64,000 bases of DNA from Acidovorax soli (GTDB taxonomy: Bacteria > Pseudomonadota > Gammaproteobacteria > Burkholderiales > Burkholderiaceae_C), in NCBI RefSeq assembly GCF_900107605.1, contig NZ_FNQJ01000004.1:1-64000 (forward strand). The letters are read 5' to 3'. The position numbers and the translations under genes were made by a program. Under the pieces are notes generated by a model that did not search any database, was not told where the DNA came from, and saw only the letters and a list, made by a program, of their open reading frames with translations. Shown piece by piece: positions 1-9,673 of this stretch (position 1 is its first letter; every line of letters begins with the position of its first letter).

Positions 1-83
1 TGTTGCAGCAGGCTCATCTAAACAGCGCTTGGCAGATTACTCAAGCGCTGCAGTGTCGTTGGATTTGACTCTATTTTTTAGAT

Positions 84-131
84 GCGATTGCCCTGATATC
101 AAGCGTCAATAGCTATATATTCAATAGCAAT
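84..131 (-). repeat. Intergenic repeat, copy 1
   Basis: Read on the minus strand this is TTGCTATTGAATATATAGC followed by an ATTGACGCTTGATATCAGG tail. It is the first of eleven related copies in the window that share a GCTATT..ATAGC inverted repeat, a GCGC-type centre and a GC-then-T-rich end. It begins directly after the stop codon of the minus-strand gene that ends at 132. Bases 1-83 show nothing else recognisable. Confidence 0.65.
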
Positions 132-3100
132 TTAGAGCAATTCCGCCGGCTCGGGCCGCCCGAACAGGTAGCCCTGGAACTGCTGGCAGCCGTTGCGCAG
201 CAGAAATGCACGCTGCCCCTCGGTTTCCACCCCTTCGGCCACCACATCCAGCCCCAGGCTGCTGGCCAGCGTGATGATGGTGCAGGCGATGGCCGCATCG
301 TTGGGGTCGGTCAGCACGTCGCGCACAAAACTCTGGTCGATCTTGAGCTGGTCAATCGGCAGGCGCTTGAGATAGCCCATCGATGAATAGCCCGTACCGA
401 AATCATCCAGCGAAAACCCCACACCCAGGGTGCCCAGGGCCTGCATTTTCAGGATGCTGTCTTCCACGTCGTGCAGCATCAGGCTTTCGGTCAGCTCCAG
501 CTTCAGCCGGTCGGGGCGGGCACCGGACTCGCGCAAGGTATCCAGCACCTGCTGCACAAACTGGGGGTGCCGAAACTCCTGCGCACTGACGTTCACCGCC
601 ACGCTCCAGCCAGCGGTGCGGGGCTGGGCCGCCCACAGCGCCAGCTGGTCACAGGCCAGGCGCATGACCCGCCGCCCCAGCGGCAGTATCAACCCGGTCT
701 GTTCGGCCAATGGAATGAAATCGCCCGGCGGCACCATCCCGCGCTGCGGGTGCATCCAGCGCACCAGGGCTTCGGCGCCCAGCATATCGCCCGCCGCGTT
801 CACCACGGGCTGGTAATGCAGCAGGAATTCGTTGTGCTGCAGGCCGTGCCGGATATCCCCTTCCAGCGCAGCCCGCGCGCTGGCGGCCGCCTGCATGGCG
901 GGATCGAAGAAGCACAGCGTGTTGCGGCCCAGGGCCTTGGCCTGGTACATGGCCAGGTCAGCCCGCTGCAACAGTTCGTGCACCGGCTGCTGCGCGTCCC
1001 GGAACAGCGCAATGCCGATGCTCGGCGTGCTGTGCAACTCGCGGTTATCCACCTCGAAAGGCGCATTCAGCGCGGCGATGATCTTCTGCGCAATGGCTTC
1101 CGCTTCGATGGCCGCCTCGGACTCCACCCCGTGCAGGTGCTGAAGAATCACCACGAACTCGTCACCTCCCAGGCGTGCCACGGTATCCACCGCCCGCACA
1201 CAGGCCTGCAGGCGCGCGGCCACCTGGACCAGCAGGCGGTCACCCCATTCGTGGCCCAGGGTGTCGTTGATGGCCTTGAAGTTGTCCAGGTCCAGAAACA
1301 GCAAGGCGCCATGGCATCCGTCGCTCGCACCACCCAGGGTGGCGTGCTCCAGCCGGTCGAGCAAGAGCCTGCGATTGGGCAAGGCCGTGAGTTCGTCGTA
1401 GAACGCCAGGCGCTCAATCTCGGCCTCTGCCTTCTTGCGTTCGGTGATGTTGCGCGCAACACCGCGATAGCCGGTGAACCGGCCTTCGGCATCAAAAATG
1501 GGTTCACCACTGATGGACACCCAGATCAGCGTGCCGTCGGCGGTGGTGCGCTGCATCTCGAAGTCATGAAAGACCTCGTGGGCTTGCAGCTGTTTGCGGT
1601 GCTTGCGCCACTGCCCCGGCGCCACGGCAGTCTCGGGCAGTTCCCAGCGGGTCAGCCCATAGTGCATTTCATCCGGGATACCCCGATCGCGCTCGGCCCT
1701 GCCGTCAAACCGGACAAACCGGAAGTCAGCATCCTGCTCCCAATACCAGTCCGAGGAAAGGTGGGTGAGGCTGCGCCAGCGCGCCTCGCTCTCGCGCAAC
1801 GCCTGCAGCGTGCCCAGGTAGTCGCTCACATCCGTAAACGTGCGCACGCGGCCCCCCGCCTCCAGGCGCCGGGTGCGTACTTCCAGGAAGCGCCCGGCGC
1901 GGGTTTTGCGGATATAGGTCGCGGGCACATCGGGCCCGTCGATACGCCCACCGGTATGCCCAGATGCCACATAGGCCCGTGCGGGTGCTTCGACCAGTCC
2001 GAAATCGGGGCCGAAATCCCCCCGTTCGGCCTGGAATCGCACCACCTCGTCCACCAGCGGCTGCGTTTCCAGCAGCGCTTGCGGCAAATCGAGCAGCTCC
2101 AGATAACGCTGGTTGTAGACACGGATGCGTCCCGTCGCATCCACATTCGTGATGCCCTGGGAAACGCTGGCCAGCGTGCTTTCGAGCGCCCGGGTCTTCT
2201 CGGCCAGCAGTGCACTGGTGCGGGCCAGCTGGGATTCGACTTCGCTGCGCGCCAGCTCAGCCCGGCGGGCCAGCTCCAGCTGGCCCACCGTGTTGAGCAG
2301 CGGCTGCAGAAACTGTGCATCCGCCTTGGAGTAGCCCCCTGGGCGATTGGCCAACCCGACCATGGCGACCAGCGCCCCGGCGGCATGGATGGGCAAGCCC
2401 AGATAGGTTGCGACCACCGGATGCCCCTGCGGCACCCCGGCGCGGCGCTGATCGGTGCCGGGACTGTTGCTGATGACGGGCTCGCCCGTGCGCAGCGCAG
2501 CACCCATCAGCGTATCCAGATTGTCGACAACCATTCCGTCCTGGACATGCTGGGCATGGTGGGCTCGCGAAGCGGTGTCCCAGCTGAGATCGGTCATCGC
2601 ATGCACCCGCAGGAACGGCTGCCCCTCGGGCGAGTGCTGCACCTGCCCCACCAGGCCGAACATACTGTCGGTCAATGCCATCAACTCCTGCAGCACCGCG
2701 TCGAACGCAGCGCAAGGGGCGGTGCCGGCAATGAAGAGGGCCTGGACTTTCGAGATGGCCTGCAGCAAGCGGTGCTGACGCGCCAGCATGGCCTCGGCAG
2801 TCTGGCGAGCCCGCACGCCCGTGCTGCGCTCCAGCACCGCCTCGATCTGTGCGGGCAGCGCCAAGAGATGATCGCGTTGCGGTGTCTGCACCAGAAAATC
2901 ACTGAACCCGTGCCGCATGGCCCGTGCCGCCTCAATCTCTTCTCCCGGGAGCACGATGACCAGGGCCGGCACCTCGCCAAGCCATTCCAGCACATCAAAG
3001 GCCGTGCCGTCTGCCATGCTGCGCGCCGCCAGCACGACATCGGTCTGGCGGCGGGCCAGTATCCCGCGGGCTTGCGCAAGGGTGGACGCCACTTCGACGG

Positions 3101-3188
3101 TCCAGCCCAGCCCGGGATCCACCAGCGCATGGACCACGGACTGTGCATAGACAGAATCACCATCGATCAAGAGAACAGAGATGGGCAT
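132..3188 (-). CDS. Multi-sensor diguanylate cyclase/phosphodiesterase (REC-like, GAF, PAS, PAS, GGDEF, EAL)
   Basis: This 1018-residue protein should make and/or degrade the second messenger c-di-GMP in response to sensed signals. A receiver-like domain lies at about 1-120, a GAF domain near 150-320, two PAS domains near 345-450 and 480-570, a GGDEF domain carrying an intact GGDEF motif, and a C-terminal EAL domain with GAEALVRW and DDFGTGYSS. Both catalytic domains look intact, so either activity is possible. The receiver is degenerate: Ala55 stands where the phosphorylated Asp should be. I start at the ATG at 3188 because [11 protein letters not shown] opens the receiver fold; an upstream start at 3224 adds 12 unconserved residues. 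There is no transmembrane segment, so it is probably cytoplasmic. The domain calls are secure; the signal it senses is unknown. Confidence 0.9.
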   Translation of the reverse strand: MPISVLLIDGDSVYAQSVVHALVDPGLGWTVEVASTLAQARGILARRQTDVVLAARSMADGTAFDVLEWLGEVPALVIVLPGEEIEAARAMRHGFSDFLVQTPQRDHLLALPAQIEAVLERSTGVRARQTAEAMLARQHRLLQAISKVQALFIAGTAPCAAFDAVLQELMALTDSMFGLVGQVQHSPEGQPFLRVHAMTDLSWDTASRAHHAQHVQDGMVVDNLDTLMGAALRTGEPVISNSPGTDQRRAGVPQGHPVVATYLGLPIHAAGALVAMVGLANRPGGYSKADAQFLQPLLNTVGQLELARRAELARSEVESQLARTSALLAEKTRALESTLASVSQGITNVDATGRIRVYNQRYLELLDLPQALLETQPLVDEVVRFQAERGDFGPDFGLVEAPARAYVASGHTGGRIDGPDVPATYIRKTRAGRFLEVRTRRLEAGGRVRTFTDVSDYLGTLQALRESEARWRSLTHLSSDWYWEQDADFRFVRFDGRAERDRGIPDEMHYGLTRWELPETAVAPGQWRKHRKQLQAHEVFHDFEMQRTTADGTLIWVSISGEPIFDAEGRFTGYRGVARNITERKKAEAEIERLAFYDELTALPNRRLLLDRLEHATLGGASDGCHGALLFLDLDNFKAINDTLGHEWGDRLLVQVAARLQACVRAVDTVARLGGDEFVVILQHLHGVESEAAIEAEAIAQKIIAALNAPFEVDNRELHSTPSIGIALFRDAQQPVHELLQRADLAMYQAKALGRNTLCFFDPAMQAAASARAALEGDIRHGLQHNEFLLHYQPVVNAAGDMLGAEALVRWMHPQRGMVPPGDFIPLAEQTGLILPLGRRVMRLACDQLALWAAQPRTAGWSVAVNVSAQEFRHPQFVQQVLDTLRESGARPDRLKLELTESLMLHDVEDSILKMQALGTLGVGFSLDDFGTGYSSMGYLKRLPIDQLKIDQSFVRDVLTDPNDAAIACTIITLASSLGLDVVAEGVETEGQRAFLLRNGCQQFQGYLFGRPEPAELL

Positions 3189-3285
3189 GGGCCGATCCGG
3201 GATGCGCACCGCATGCAGCCGCAAAGCCGATGCGGTACAAGGAGAAACAAGAGTTACCCATTATGGGGTTGGCGCGGACTGCGCC

Positions 3286-3612
3286 GCGGCGGGGCCGTGG
3301 CGGCCTACCAGCTGAATGTGGGCTTCGCGCCCATCCGCAAGAAAGGCAAGCTGCCGTTCACCACCGTCGAGGAAACCTACGAGCTCGAATACGGTGGCGC
3401 CACGGACGAATTGCCCACCGACGCCGTCAAGGCGGGCGATCGCGAGCTGCTGATCGACGACTGATTGCCACCGGTGGTACCAGATGGCCGGCAAGAAACT
3501 GCTGCAAAAACCCGGTGCCACGGTCACCGGAGGTGCCGCCATCGTGGACTTGCCGGAGCTGGGCGGATCCCAACGTCTGCGCGTAGGGGGCCAGGGGGTA
3601 TGGGCGGCCGAT
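3286..3612 (+). pseudogene. apt: Decayed adenine phosphoribosyltransferase (apt) remnant
   Basis: Stitching frames gives a continuous Apt-like C-terminal half: [20 protein letters not shown], then [22 protein letters not shown] (the PRPP-binding loop), then MAGKKLL and [15 protein letters not shown]. Two single-base losses break it. One is near 3461, where GACGACTGATT should contain one more C and now creates a TGA at 3462-3464. The other is just after the GGT codons near 3482. The first half of the gene is missing and the 3' end drifts away from the family. It cannot encode a working enzyme, so a functional apt is presumably elsewhere. Homology rests on motif recognition only. Confidence 0.8.
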
Positions 3613-3631
3613 CCCGGCCGGCGCCCGTGTT

Positions 3632-4471
3632 TCAGTTCAGATCGCCGTACTGGGTACTGCTGAGATCGGGAAAGGGCCCGTCTGCACCCTGCATCACCGT
3701 GTCTTCAAAACCGGTCGGCCGTGACGGTGCCAGCAGGGGGCCTGACCGCACCGGAACGCCCGGTTTGGTGGCCGCAGCAGGCGTGGCCCGGACACTGGCG
3801 GCATCCGACAGCGCCCGCTTGAACGCAGCCACTTCATCGGCCTCGATCGGATCAAACCGCTGCGCGGTGCGCGCCGCGGGGGCAGCAGCGGGGCGGGCCG
3901 GCGGCACTGGTGGCGCGGCATGGGCAACCGGGCGCACGGAAGGCGTCCGTACCGGCATGGCCGGCGCCACGGGGGCCGCGGAAACCACCGCAGACAGCGA
4001 AACCCCCTGTGGCGCAAGGCCTTGTTGCGGAAGACCCACCGCCACATGGTCGTTGATACGCCAGTAGACCGCCGTCACCAGAATGTCGTAGCGCGCCTTG
4101 GCAGTCTGGGCCACCAGCGCCTCGATCTCGCTGAGCCGCACGGTCTCTCCCCCAAACTCGCGGGCCAGGTCCATCATGACGAGAAACTGCCGGCCCCGCT
4201 GGTCCAGCGACAACACCTTGAACTTGTAACTGGCCGACAGCACACCGGCGCGGACCATGGCATCGCGCACCACGGTATAGAGCAGCTCCCGCCGTTCCAT
4301 GCGCTCGCTCTTGCGGTTCGCCGCATGGTCCGCTGGCCGGGCGTCAAGGGCCGGTTTGCGTCCCGCAGCCATGGGGACGGCGGCATCCCCATGGAGCAAA
4401 CCCGAAGGCTCCAAGGCCGAACGGTGCTTGGAGGTTTGGGCTTTGCGGCTAAACCAACTGAACAGGGACAT
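3632..4471 (-). CDS. Conserved hypothetical protein with Ala/Pro-rich C-terminal half
   Basis: I do not recognise the family. The 279-residue product begins [10 protein letters not shown] and has a mixed, folded-looking centre ([17 protein letters not shown], then a stretch resembling a small alpha/beta domain), followed by about 90 residues rich in Ala, Pro and Val that are probably disordered. There is no signal peptide or membrane helix. The start at 4471 is chosen because upstream in-frame codons give an unlikely N-terminus. It converges on the apt remnant and lies 108 bp upstream of the end of the next minus-strand gene. Function is unknown. Confidence 0.65.
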   Translation of the reverse strand: MSLFSWFSRKAQTSKHRSALEPSGLLHGDAAVPMAAGRKPALDARPADHAANRKSERMERRELLYTVVRDAMVRAGVLSASYKFKVLSLDQRGRQFLVMMDLAREFGGETVRLSEIEALVAQTAKARYDILVTAVYWRINDHVAVGLPQQGLAPQGVSLSAVVSAAPVAPAMPVRTPSVRPVAHAAPPVPPARPAAAPAARTAQRFDPIEADEVAAFKRALSDAASVRATPAAATKPGVPVRSGPLLAPSRPTGFEDTVMQGADGPFPDLSSTQYGDLN

Positions 4472-4579
4472 GGTTTGCTTTCTGGGATAGCACCGGTAAA
4501 CGATCTCATCGAGTTTACCCGGCACACTCCCGCCACCCCCCACACATCGCGGTGACAGGCGCCCGAAGCCCCCCCGGCG

Positions 4580-5071
4580 TCAGGTGGCCGCGACGCGGCG
4601 GCGGCGGTTACCCAGCCGTTTGGCCAGCACGGCGCCAGCGGCCATGGCCAGGCCCAGGGCAATGGCGGGCTGGCGGTTGGACAGTTCGGTGAAGCGCAAC
4701 GCTGTCAGGCTCCAGAGCTTGGTCGGGACACCCCCTTGCACGGTGGCGCTGCGCGGGCGCATCGAGAAGAAGCCACCTTCTCCCACCACCGAACCCGGCC
4801 CCACGATCGCCAGCCGCAGGCGTTCTTTCTCGTCCTGGTAATGCACGCTCAGGCTGCCACTTTCGACCAGGTAAAGGGTTCTGTCGGACGCCCCCTGGGA
4901 AAACAGCACATGCCCTGCCGGCAAGGCATAGGGCTGCAGGTAGGCCGAGAGGGTTTCCCACTGCGCTGGCGTCAGGGGATTGGTCATGCTGTCCTCTGCG
5001 CTGGCCTGGGCAATCGCATTGAGCAGACCAGTGAGATCAATCTTGGATGAAATGGGCGTAATGGCATTCAT
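4580..5071 (-). CDS. Cyclic nucleotide-binding (Crp-type sensor) domain protein without HTH
   Basis: The 163-residue protein has one cNMP-binding beta-roll at about 45-135 (ALPAGHVLFSQGASDRTLYL, then LRLAIVGPGSVVGEGGFF and RSATV). The Crp family normally adds a C-terminal helix-turn-helix, but here the chain ends in a short hydrophobic stretch and an Arg-rich tail (KRLGNRRRR). It is therefore a sensor or structural module, not a DNA-binding Crp. The phosphate-binding cassette is not clearly canonical, so real nucleotide binding is uncertain. It stands alone upstream of mnmE and is transcribed from the same strand. Confidence 0.75.
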   Translation of the reverse strand: MNAITPISSKIDLTGLLNAIAQASAEDSMTNPLTPAQWETLSAYLQPYALPAGHVLFSQGASDRTLYLVESGSLSVHYQDEKERLRLAIVGPGSVVGEGGFFSMRPRSATVQGGVPTKLWSLTALRFTELSNRQPAIALGLAMAAGAVLAKRLGNRRRRVAAT

Positions 5072-5151
5072 GGTCTGCCGAAACTAACCTTGTAACAGAG
5101 CAGGCACAAGCACTCTTTACGTATGTTTACAACAAATGCCGACCGATGCTG

Positions 5152-6573
5152 TTACTTACCGATACAAAAGCTGGAGAAGATGACACCAAGCAAGTCGTCC
5201 GAGGTGAACTCGCCGGTAATGGTGCTCAGCGCGTTCTGGGCCAGCCGCAGCTCCTCCGCCAGAAGATCCAGCGCGGGGCCGCGCGCATCCAGCTGCGCTG
5301 CGGCTTGCGCCAGATGCGCCTGCACACTGCCCAGCGCCTGCACATGCCGCGCGCGGGCGATGTACACGCCCTCCGGCGCCGACTGCCAGCCCGCCACCTC
5401 CAGCAGGATGCGGCGCAAGGCATCCAGCCCCTCGCCCGTGCGGGCCGACAGGTGCACGGCGGCGCGCCCTGCGGCCTGGGGCGGCAGGGCACTGGGCACG
5501 CAATCGACCTTGTTCCACACATCGATCACAGGCACGGATGAAAGCAGTTTCTGGCCCAGTGCGCTTTCTATGTCTGCGTCGGCAGCTCTGTACTCGAAGG
5601 CATCCCAGCGCGCCAGGTCGTGCAGGAACAGCACCGCGTCGGCGGCCGCAATGGCGTCCCAGGCACGGGCGATGCCGATGCGCTCCACCTCATCGTCGCT
5701 GTCGCGCAGGCCGGCAGTGTCGATCACATGCAGCGGCACGCCCTCGATCTGGATGGTCTCCTGCACCTTGTCGCGCGTGGTACCGGCAATCGGCGTCACG
5801 ATGGCCAGTTCGGCGCCCGCCAATGCATTGAGCAGCGAGCTCTTGCCGGCATTGGGCTGACCGGCAATCACCACCTTGATGCCTTCGCGCAGCAGCGCAC
5901 CCTGACGGGCACGCTGCATCACTTGCGCCAGCGTTTGCTCCAGTTGGAATAGCTGCCCACGCGCATCTGCCTTGCGCAGGAAGTCGATTTCTTCCTCAGG
6001 AAAATCCAGCGTGGCCTCGACCAGCATGCGCAGATGGATCAACGCGTCGCGCAGGGCGTGGATCTCTGCCGAGAATGCACCGGTCAGCGAGCGGCTGGCG
6101 CTGCGGGCCGCCGCCTCCGTGCTGGCATCGATCAGGTCGGCAATCGCCTCGGCCTGGGCCAGGTCGATCTTGTCGTTGAGGAACGCGCGCTCGGTGAACT
6201 CACCAGGTTGCGCCACCCGCAAGCCAGGCAGGCAAGGTTGGCCCGTGGCCGCCTCCAGGGCGGCACCGGCTTCCAGACAGCGCGCCAGCAGCAGCTGCAG
6301 CACCACGGGGCCGCCATGGGCCTGCAGCTCCAGCACGTCTTCGCCGGTGTAGCTGTGCGGGCCGGGGAAAAACAGCGCCAGACCCTGGTCGATGGCCTGG
6401 CCCTGCGCATCGCGAAAGGGCAGGTAGGTGGCCTCGCGGGGTTTCAGCGCTCGGCCGCACAGGGCCTGCACCAGCGTGTCCAGCCCGCGCCCCGAGACAC
6501 GCACGATGCCGACGGCCCCGCGCCCCGGGGCAGTGGCGATGGCAACGATGGGGTCATGGTGGCGAGCAAGCAT
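5152..6573 (-). CDS. mnmE: tRNA modification GTPase MnmE (TrmE)
   Basis: MnmE works with MnmG to install the (carboxymethyl)aminomethyl group on wobble uridine 34 of certain tRNAs. The 473-residue length is typical. The N-terminal formyl-folate-binding domain ([20 protein letters not shown]) is followed by a helical domain with an inserted G domain: P-loop GQPNAGKS at 238-245, G2 around GTTRD at 264-268 and DTAG at 285-288. The chain ends FCIGK with the invariant Cys471. It follows yidC in the conserved rpmH-rnpA-yidD-yidC-mnmE order, separated from it by an intrinsic terminator. Confidence 0.97.
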   Translation of the reverse strand: MLARHHDPIVAIATAPGRGAVGIVRVSGRGLDTLVQALCGRALKPREATYLPFRDAQGQAIDQGLALFFPGPHSYTGEDVLELQAHGGPVVLQLLLARCLEAGAALEAATGQPCLPGLRVAQPGEFTERAFLNDKIDLAQAEAIADLIDASTEAAARSASRSLTGAFSAEIHALRDALIHLRMLVEATLDFPEEEIDFLRKADARGQLFQLEQTLAQVMQRARQGALLREGIKVVIAGQPNAGKSSLLNALAGAELAIVTPIAGTTRDKVQETIQIEGVPLHVIDTAGLRDSDDEVERIGIARAWDAIAAADAVLFLHDLARWDAFEYRAADADIESALGQKLLSSVPVIDVWNKVDCVPSALPPQAAGRAAVHLSARTGEGLDALRRILLEVAGWQSAPEGVYIARARHVQALGSVQAHLAQAAAQLDARGPALDLLAEELRLAQNALSTITGEFTSDDLLGVIFSSFCIGK

Positions 6574-6603
6574 GGTGGCGACTGTACAGGGTGGATGGAA
6601 ATG

Positions 6604-6626
6604 AAAAAGGCCGCTTGCGCGGCCTT
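6604..6626 (-). terminator. Rho-independent terminator after yidC
   Basis: An 8-bp perfect stem (AAGGCCGC at 6607-6614 with GCGGCCTT at 6619-6626, loop TTGC) is followed on the minus strand by a run of T. It lies between the yidC stop and the mnmE start and should end the rpmH-rnpA-yidD-yidC transcript. Confidence 0.85.
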
Positions 6627-6655
6627 AGGGAACCCGGGGGATCAGCGACGCAAGG

Positions 6656-8359
6656 TCACTTGAACTTCGGCAGGTTGAACTGCGGAGGCACGCCCATACG
6701 GGTGTTGATGATCCACTGCTGCGCAATCGACAGGATGTTGTTCGTCAGCCAGTACAGCACCAGGCCGGCCGGGAAGAAGAAGAACATTACGCTGAAGATC
6801 AGCGGCATGAACCACATCATCTTGGCCTGCATCGGATCGGGCGGCGCGGGGTTCAGCGCGGTTTGCAGCAGCGAGCTGGCCGTCATCAGCAGGGGCAGGA
6901 TGAAGAACGGATCAGGCGCGGAAAGATCGCGGATCCAGCCGATCCAGGGCGCATTGCGCATCTCGACGCTGGACAGCAGCACCCAGTACAGCGCAATGAA
7001 CACCGGGATCTGGATCATGATGGGGAAGCAGCCGCCCATGGGGTTGACCTTTTCCTCGCGGTAGATGCGCATCATCTCCTGCTGCATCTGCTGGGGCTTG
7101 TCCTTCAGGCGCTCGCGCATCTCCGTGATCTTGGGGTTGATGGCCTTCATCTTGGCCATGCTGGCGTAGGCCTTGGCGTTGAGCCAGTAAAACGCGATCT
7201 TGAGCAGAAGCACCAGCGCCACGATGGACCAGCCCCAGTTGCCCAGCAGCTTGTGCAGCTGGTCGAGCAGCCAGTACAGCGGCTTGGACAGGATGGTGAG
7301 CCAGCCGTAGTCCTTGACGAGTTCGAGGCCGGGGGCGAGTTTTTCCAGGCTCGTCTCGACCTGCGGGCCGGCAAACAATTGCGCCTGCACCGACTTGCTG
7401 GCGCCCGGCGCGACTTCGCCCACGGGCGTGATCATGCCCACCGAATACAGGTTGGCGTCCACCTTGCGCATGAACAGGTCGCGCTGGATGCCGTCGCCCA
7501 GCAGCCAGGCGCTGGCAAAGTAGTGCTGCACCATGGCCACATAGCCGTTGGTGGCGGTCTTTTCGATCTCGGCCTTGCCTTCTTCGATCTTCTTGAACTC
7601 GACCTTCTGGTATTTCTTGGCGTCGGTATAGACCGCCGGGCCGGTGAAGGTGGAATAGAACGAGGATTCGCCCGGCGGCTTGTTGCCATCACGCACCAGT
7701 TGCAGGTACAGCTGGGGGGTAACGGCCGCATTGCCGGTGTTGACAACCTCATGCTTCACCGCGATGTCATAGGCGCCGCGCTTGATGGTCCAGGTCTTGA
7801 CCAGCTTCACGCCGCCCTGAACGGGCGACTCGAAGCGGATGCTCAGTTCGTCCTGTCCATCCTTGAGTTCGCGCGGACCGGGCACGGCCGTCATCACGGT
7901 CTTGTGCGTGGGAAAGTCGCCACCGATCAGGCCCGTCTGGGCCACGTACACCCGCGCAGCGCTTTCGTCGAACAGCACGAAGTTGCGGGTCTTGTCGGCC
8001 ATGTCCACATGCTTGAGCAGTTCGGCATGGGTGAGCGAGCCGCCTTCGCTGTCGAAGGTGAGGCGATAGACGTCGGTGGTGACTTCGACGCGTTCGCGCA
8101 CGGCGGGCGCTGCAGGCGCCGGCTGGCCAGGTACGGAAGAGACACCCTGCGGCGCAGCGGCAACGGGTGCGTTGGCGACCGGGACACTGGCGGCACCCGT
8201 GGCGCTGGACGCAGGGCCCGTGGCAGCGGGCGCAGTCACCGCCGGGGCGGAGGGGAAGAAAGTGGCCTTGTTGCCGTTGTGCAGCTGCCACTTATCCCAC
8301 AGCAGAACCATGGAAAAGCCAAAAATCACCCACAGAATGGTGCGGCGAATGTCGTTCAT
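6656..8359 (-). CDS. yidC: Membrane protein insertase YidC
   Basis: YidC inserts and folds inner-membrane proteins alone or with SecYEG. At 567 residues it is full length for a Gram-negative YidC. There is an N-terminal transmembrane anchor (about 7-24, ILWVIFGFSMVLLWDKW), an Ala/Pro-rich linker, the large periplasmic beta domain (about 85-340) and a C-terminal five-helix core starting near GNWGWSIVALVLLLK, with the conserved cytoplasmic hairpin (MREKLK-like MRERLKDKPQQMQQEMM). The start overlaps the end of yidD by 4 nt (ATGA), which fixes it. Confidence 0.97.
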   Translation of the reverse strand: MNDIRRTILWVIFGFSMVLLWDKWQLHNGNKATFFPSAPAVTAPAATGPASSATGAASVPVANAPVAAAPQGVSSVPGQPAPAAPAVRERVEVTTDVYRLTFDSEGGSLTHAELLKHVDMADKTRNFVLFDESAARVYVAQTGLIGGDFPTHKTVMTAVPGPRELKDGQDELSIRFESPVQGGVKLVKTWTIKRGAYDIAVKHEVVNTGNAAVTPQLYLQLVRDGNKPPGESSFYSTFTGPAVYTDAKKYQKVEFKKIEEGKAEIEKTATNGYVAMVQHYFASAWLLGDGIQRDLFMRKVDANLYSVGMITPVGEVAPGASKSVQAQLFAGPQVETSLEKLAPGLELVKDYGWLTILSKPLYWLLDQLHKLLGNWGWSIVALVLLLKIAFYWLNAKAYASMAKMKAINPKITEMRERLKDKPQQMQQEMMRIYREEKVNPMGGCFPIMIQIPVFIALYWVLLSSVEMRNAPWIGWIRDLSAPDPFFILPLLMTASSLLQTALNPAPPDPMQAKMMWFMPLIFSVMFFFFPAGLVLYWLTNNILSIAQQWIINTRMGVPPQFNLPKFK

Positions 8360-8649
8360 GAAGACTTCTTTGGTGAGGATGGTTGGGTGTTGGAAGGAGA
8401 AAGCCGCGAAAAAAGCCGCATGCTGCGCGGCAATTGTTGCGGGACCGGGTCATGGCCCCCGTCACACCAGGGGTGGCAGCGTACCAGCCTGCGCACTGTA
8501 AGGTAACTGCCGGCCGCAGCGCCATGCCGCTCCAGCGCCTGCAGCGAATAGGCCGAACAGGTCGGCTCGAACCGGCAGGCCGAACCCAGCCAAGGGCTGA
8601 GGAACAGCCGATAGCCCTTGACCACGCCGATCAGCAACGCACGCATCAT
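8356..8649 (-). CDS. yidD: Membrane protein insertion efficiency factor YidD
   Basis: This 97-residue protein belongs to the small YidD family, which sits between rnpA and yidC and helps membrane protein insertion. The hallmark is seen: YRLFLSPWLGSACRFEPTCS with two Cys, then AYSLQALERHG and RCHPWCDGGHDPVP. The N-terminal stretch ALLIGVVKGYRLFLS probably forms an amphipathic membrane-associated helix. Its ATG overlaps the rnpA stop codon and its end overlaps the yidC start, so the three are translationally coupled. Confidence 0.95.
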   Translation of the reverse strand: MMRALLIGVVKGYRLFLSPWLGSACRFEPTCSAYSLQALERHGAAAGSYLTVRRLVRCHPWCDGGHDPVPQQLPRSMRLFSRLSPSNTQPSSPKKSS

Positions 8650-9122
8650 GGAGCCACCTGCGCCGGTGCTGGCACCTGTGCCACGACAGGGCGCCGTGCG
8701 GCGTGCCCAAACAGCTGCAGCAGCTCGGCCCGCACGGCCTGCTTGAGCGGGTCGGACGTGGCACTGAGAAACTGCTTGCGATCAAACGTGGCCCGCAAGC
8801 GCACGACATGGGCCGCCTGCGGCAAACGGGCCTCGAACAAGGCCGCCACGGCATGGATCTGCCGCTTGATGGTGTTGCGCGTCACGGCACGGCGCGCCCA
8901 GCGCTTGGGCACCATGGCACCCAACCAGACATCGGACACGCCAAACAGGGCCTGCGACCCTTGCACGGATGGCAAGGAGTCGGGCCCTGTGGAAGCAATG
9001 CCTGTCACGGCAGCCTTCTTAGCGTCCAGCACCAGACGGTGCAGCGCAAAGTGCGCCGTGCGGGAGACAGTGCCTCCCGCCATGGCCGCCTGGAACTGCG
9101 GACGGGTTTTCAGCCGTTGCAT
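8646..9122 (-). CDS. rnpA: Ribonuclease P protein component
   Basis: RnpA is the basic protein cofactor of the RNase P ribozyme that trims tRNA 5' ends. It starts MQRLKTRPQFQAAM and carries the family signature in a variant form (RRAVTRNTIKRQIHAV, the RNR-type motif that contacts RNA). At 158 residues it is longer than the usual ~120 because of a C-terminal Ala/Pro-rich tail (ARRPVVAQVPAPAQVAP) and an internal insertion near 35-60. It lies between rpmH and yidD as expected. Confidence 0.93.
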   Translation of the reverse strand: MQRLKTRPQFQAAMAGGTVSRTAHFALHRLVLDAKKAAVTGIASTGPDSLPSVQGSQALFGVSDVWLGAMVPKRWARRAVTRNTIKRQIHAVAALFEARLPQAAHVVRLRATFDRKQFLSATSDPLKQAVRAELLQLFGHAARRPVVAQVPAPAQVAP

Positions 9123-9185
9123 GCAAGCACCCCGTTTGGAACCTGACGGCGCAAACCGGGGAGCAGGTCCAAGACCGTAACGGCC

Positions 9186-9320
9186 TTAGACGGCCAGGCG
9201 CTTGCGGCCCTTGGCGCGGCGTGCGTTGATCACGGCACGGCCACCGCGGGTCTTCATGCGGACGAGGAAACCATGGGTGCGCGCGCGGCGCGTCTTGGAG
9301 GGCTGGTAAGTACGTTTCAT
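9186..9320 (-). CDS. rpmH: 50S ribosomal protein L34
   Basis: The 44-residue product begins [20 protein letters not shown] and ends [10 protein letters not shown], a near-consensus L34. It is very basic, as expected for a protein buried in 23S rRNA. The start ATG at 9320 and the TAA at 9186-9188 are unambiguous. It heads the minus-strand rpmH-rnpA-yidD-yidC group, divergent from dnaA. Confidence 0.97.
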   Translation of the reverse strand: MKRTYQPSKTRRARTHGFLVRMKTRGGRAVINARRAKGRKRLAV

Positions 9321-9596
9321 TTTGCTATTCCTTGAGGCTCAGTTCCGGACTGCTGCTCTTGAACCCCGCCATCTGCGGCCGCAGCGCCCCTAGCGGGGAT
9401 CGCACACAACCAAAGACTCGCGGGGCAGAAATAACGGCGCGCCGGGTCAAATCACCCTGAACGCATTCAGGGAAACCCGAAATTATCGCAGGCTTGGCGC
9501 TGGCTGGCAATGCCCATTGTGTTGTGGGCCTTTGGCGAGGCGCGCAAAACCCGTTCCGGGAGCACGCCGGCACCTGGCCCGAAGTGGCCTCTCAAA

Positions 9597-9655
9597 TTGT
9601 GGATAACTCCTTGACAAGCTACAATCCGCCGCCTCGAACCGTTCCTCTATCCACA
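9597..9655 (+). promoter_or_regulatory. dnaA promoter with DnaA boxes
   Basis: A perfect DnaA box lies on the minus strand at 9598-9606 (TGTGGATAA) and a one-mismatch box, CTATCCACA, at 9647-9655. A candidate -10 TACAAT at 9620-9625 is 17 bp from TTGTGG at 9597-9602, so the perfect box overlaps the -35 region; this would fit DnaA autoregulation. The -35 is a poor match. The rest of the 353-bp rpmH-dnaA gap (9321-9673) shows no box cluster, so evidence for an origin here is thin. Confidence 0.55.
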
Positions 9656-9673
9656 ACAAGAATGCCCCCTGAA

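Noticed and set aside
471..3464. A plus-strand open frame of nearly 1000 codons
   Set aside because: It is antisense to the GGDEF/EAL gene, has His/Gln/Gly-rich low-quality sequence and no domain. Only its last part, beyond 3286, carries meaning, as the apt remnant.
6863..8506. A long plus-strand frame opposite yidC and yidD
   Set aside because: Antisense shadow of well-supported genes.
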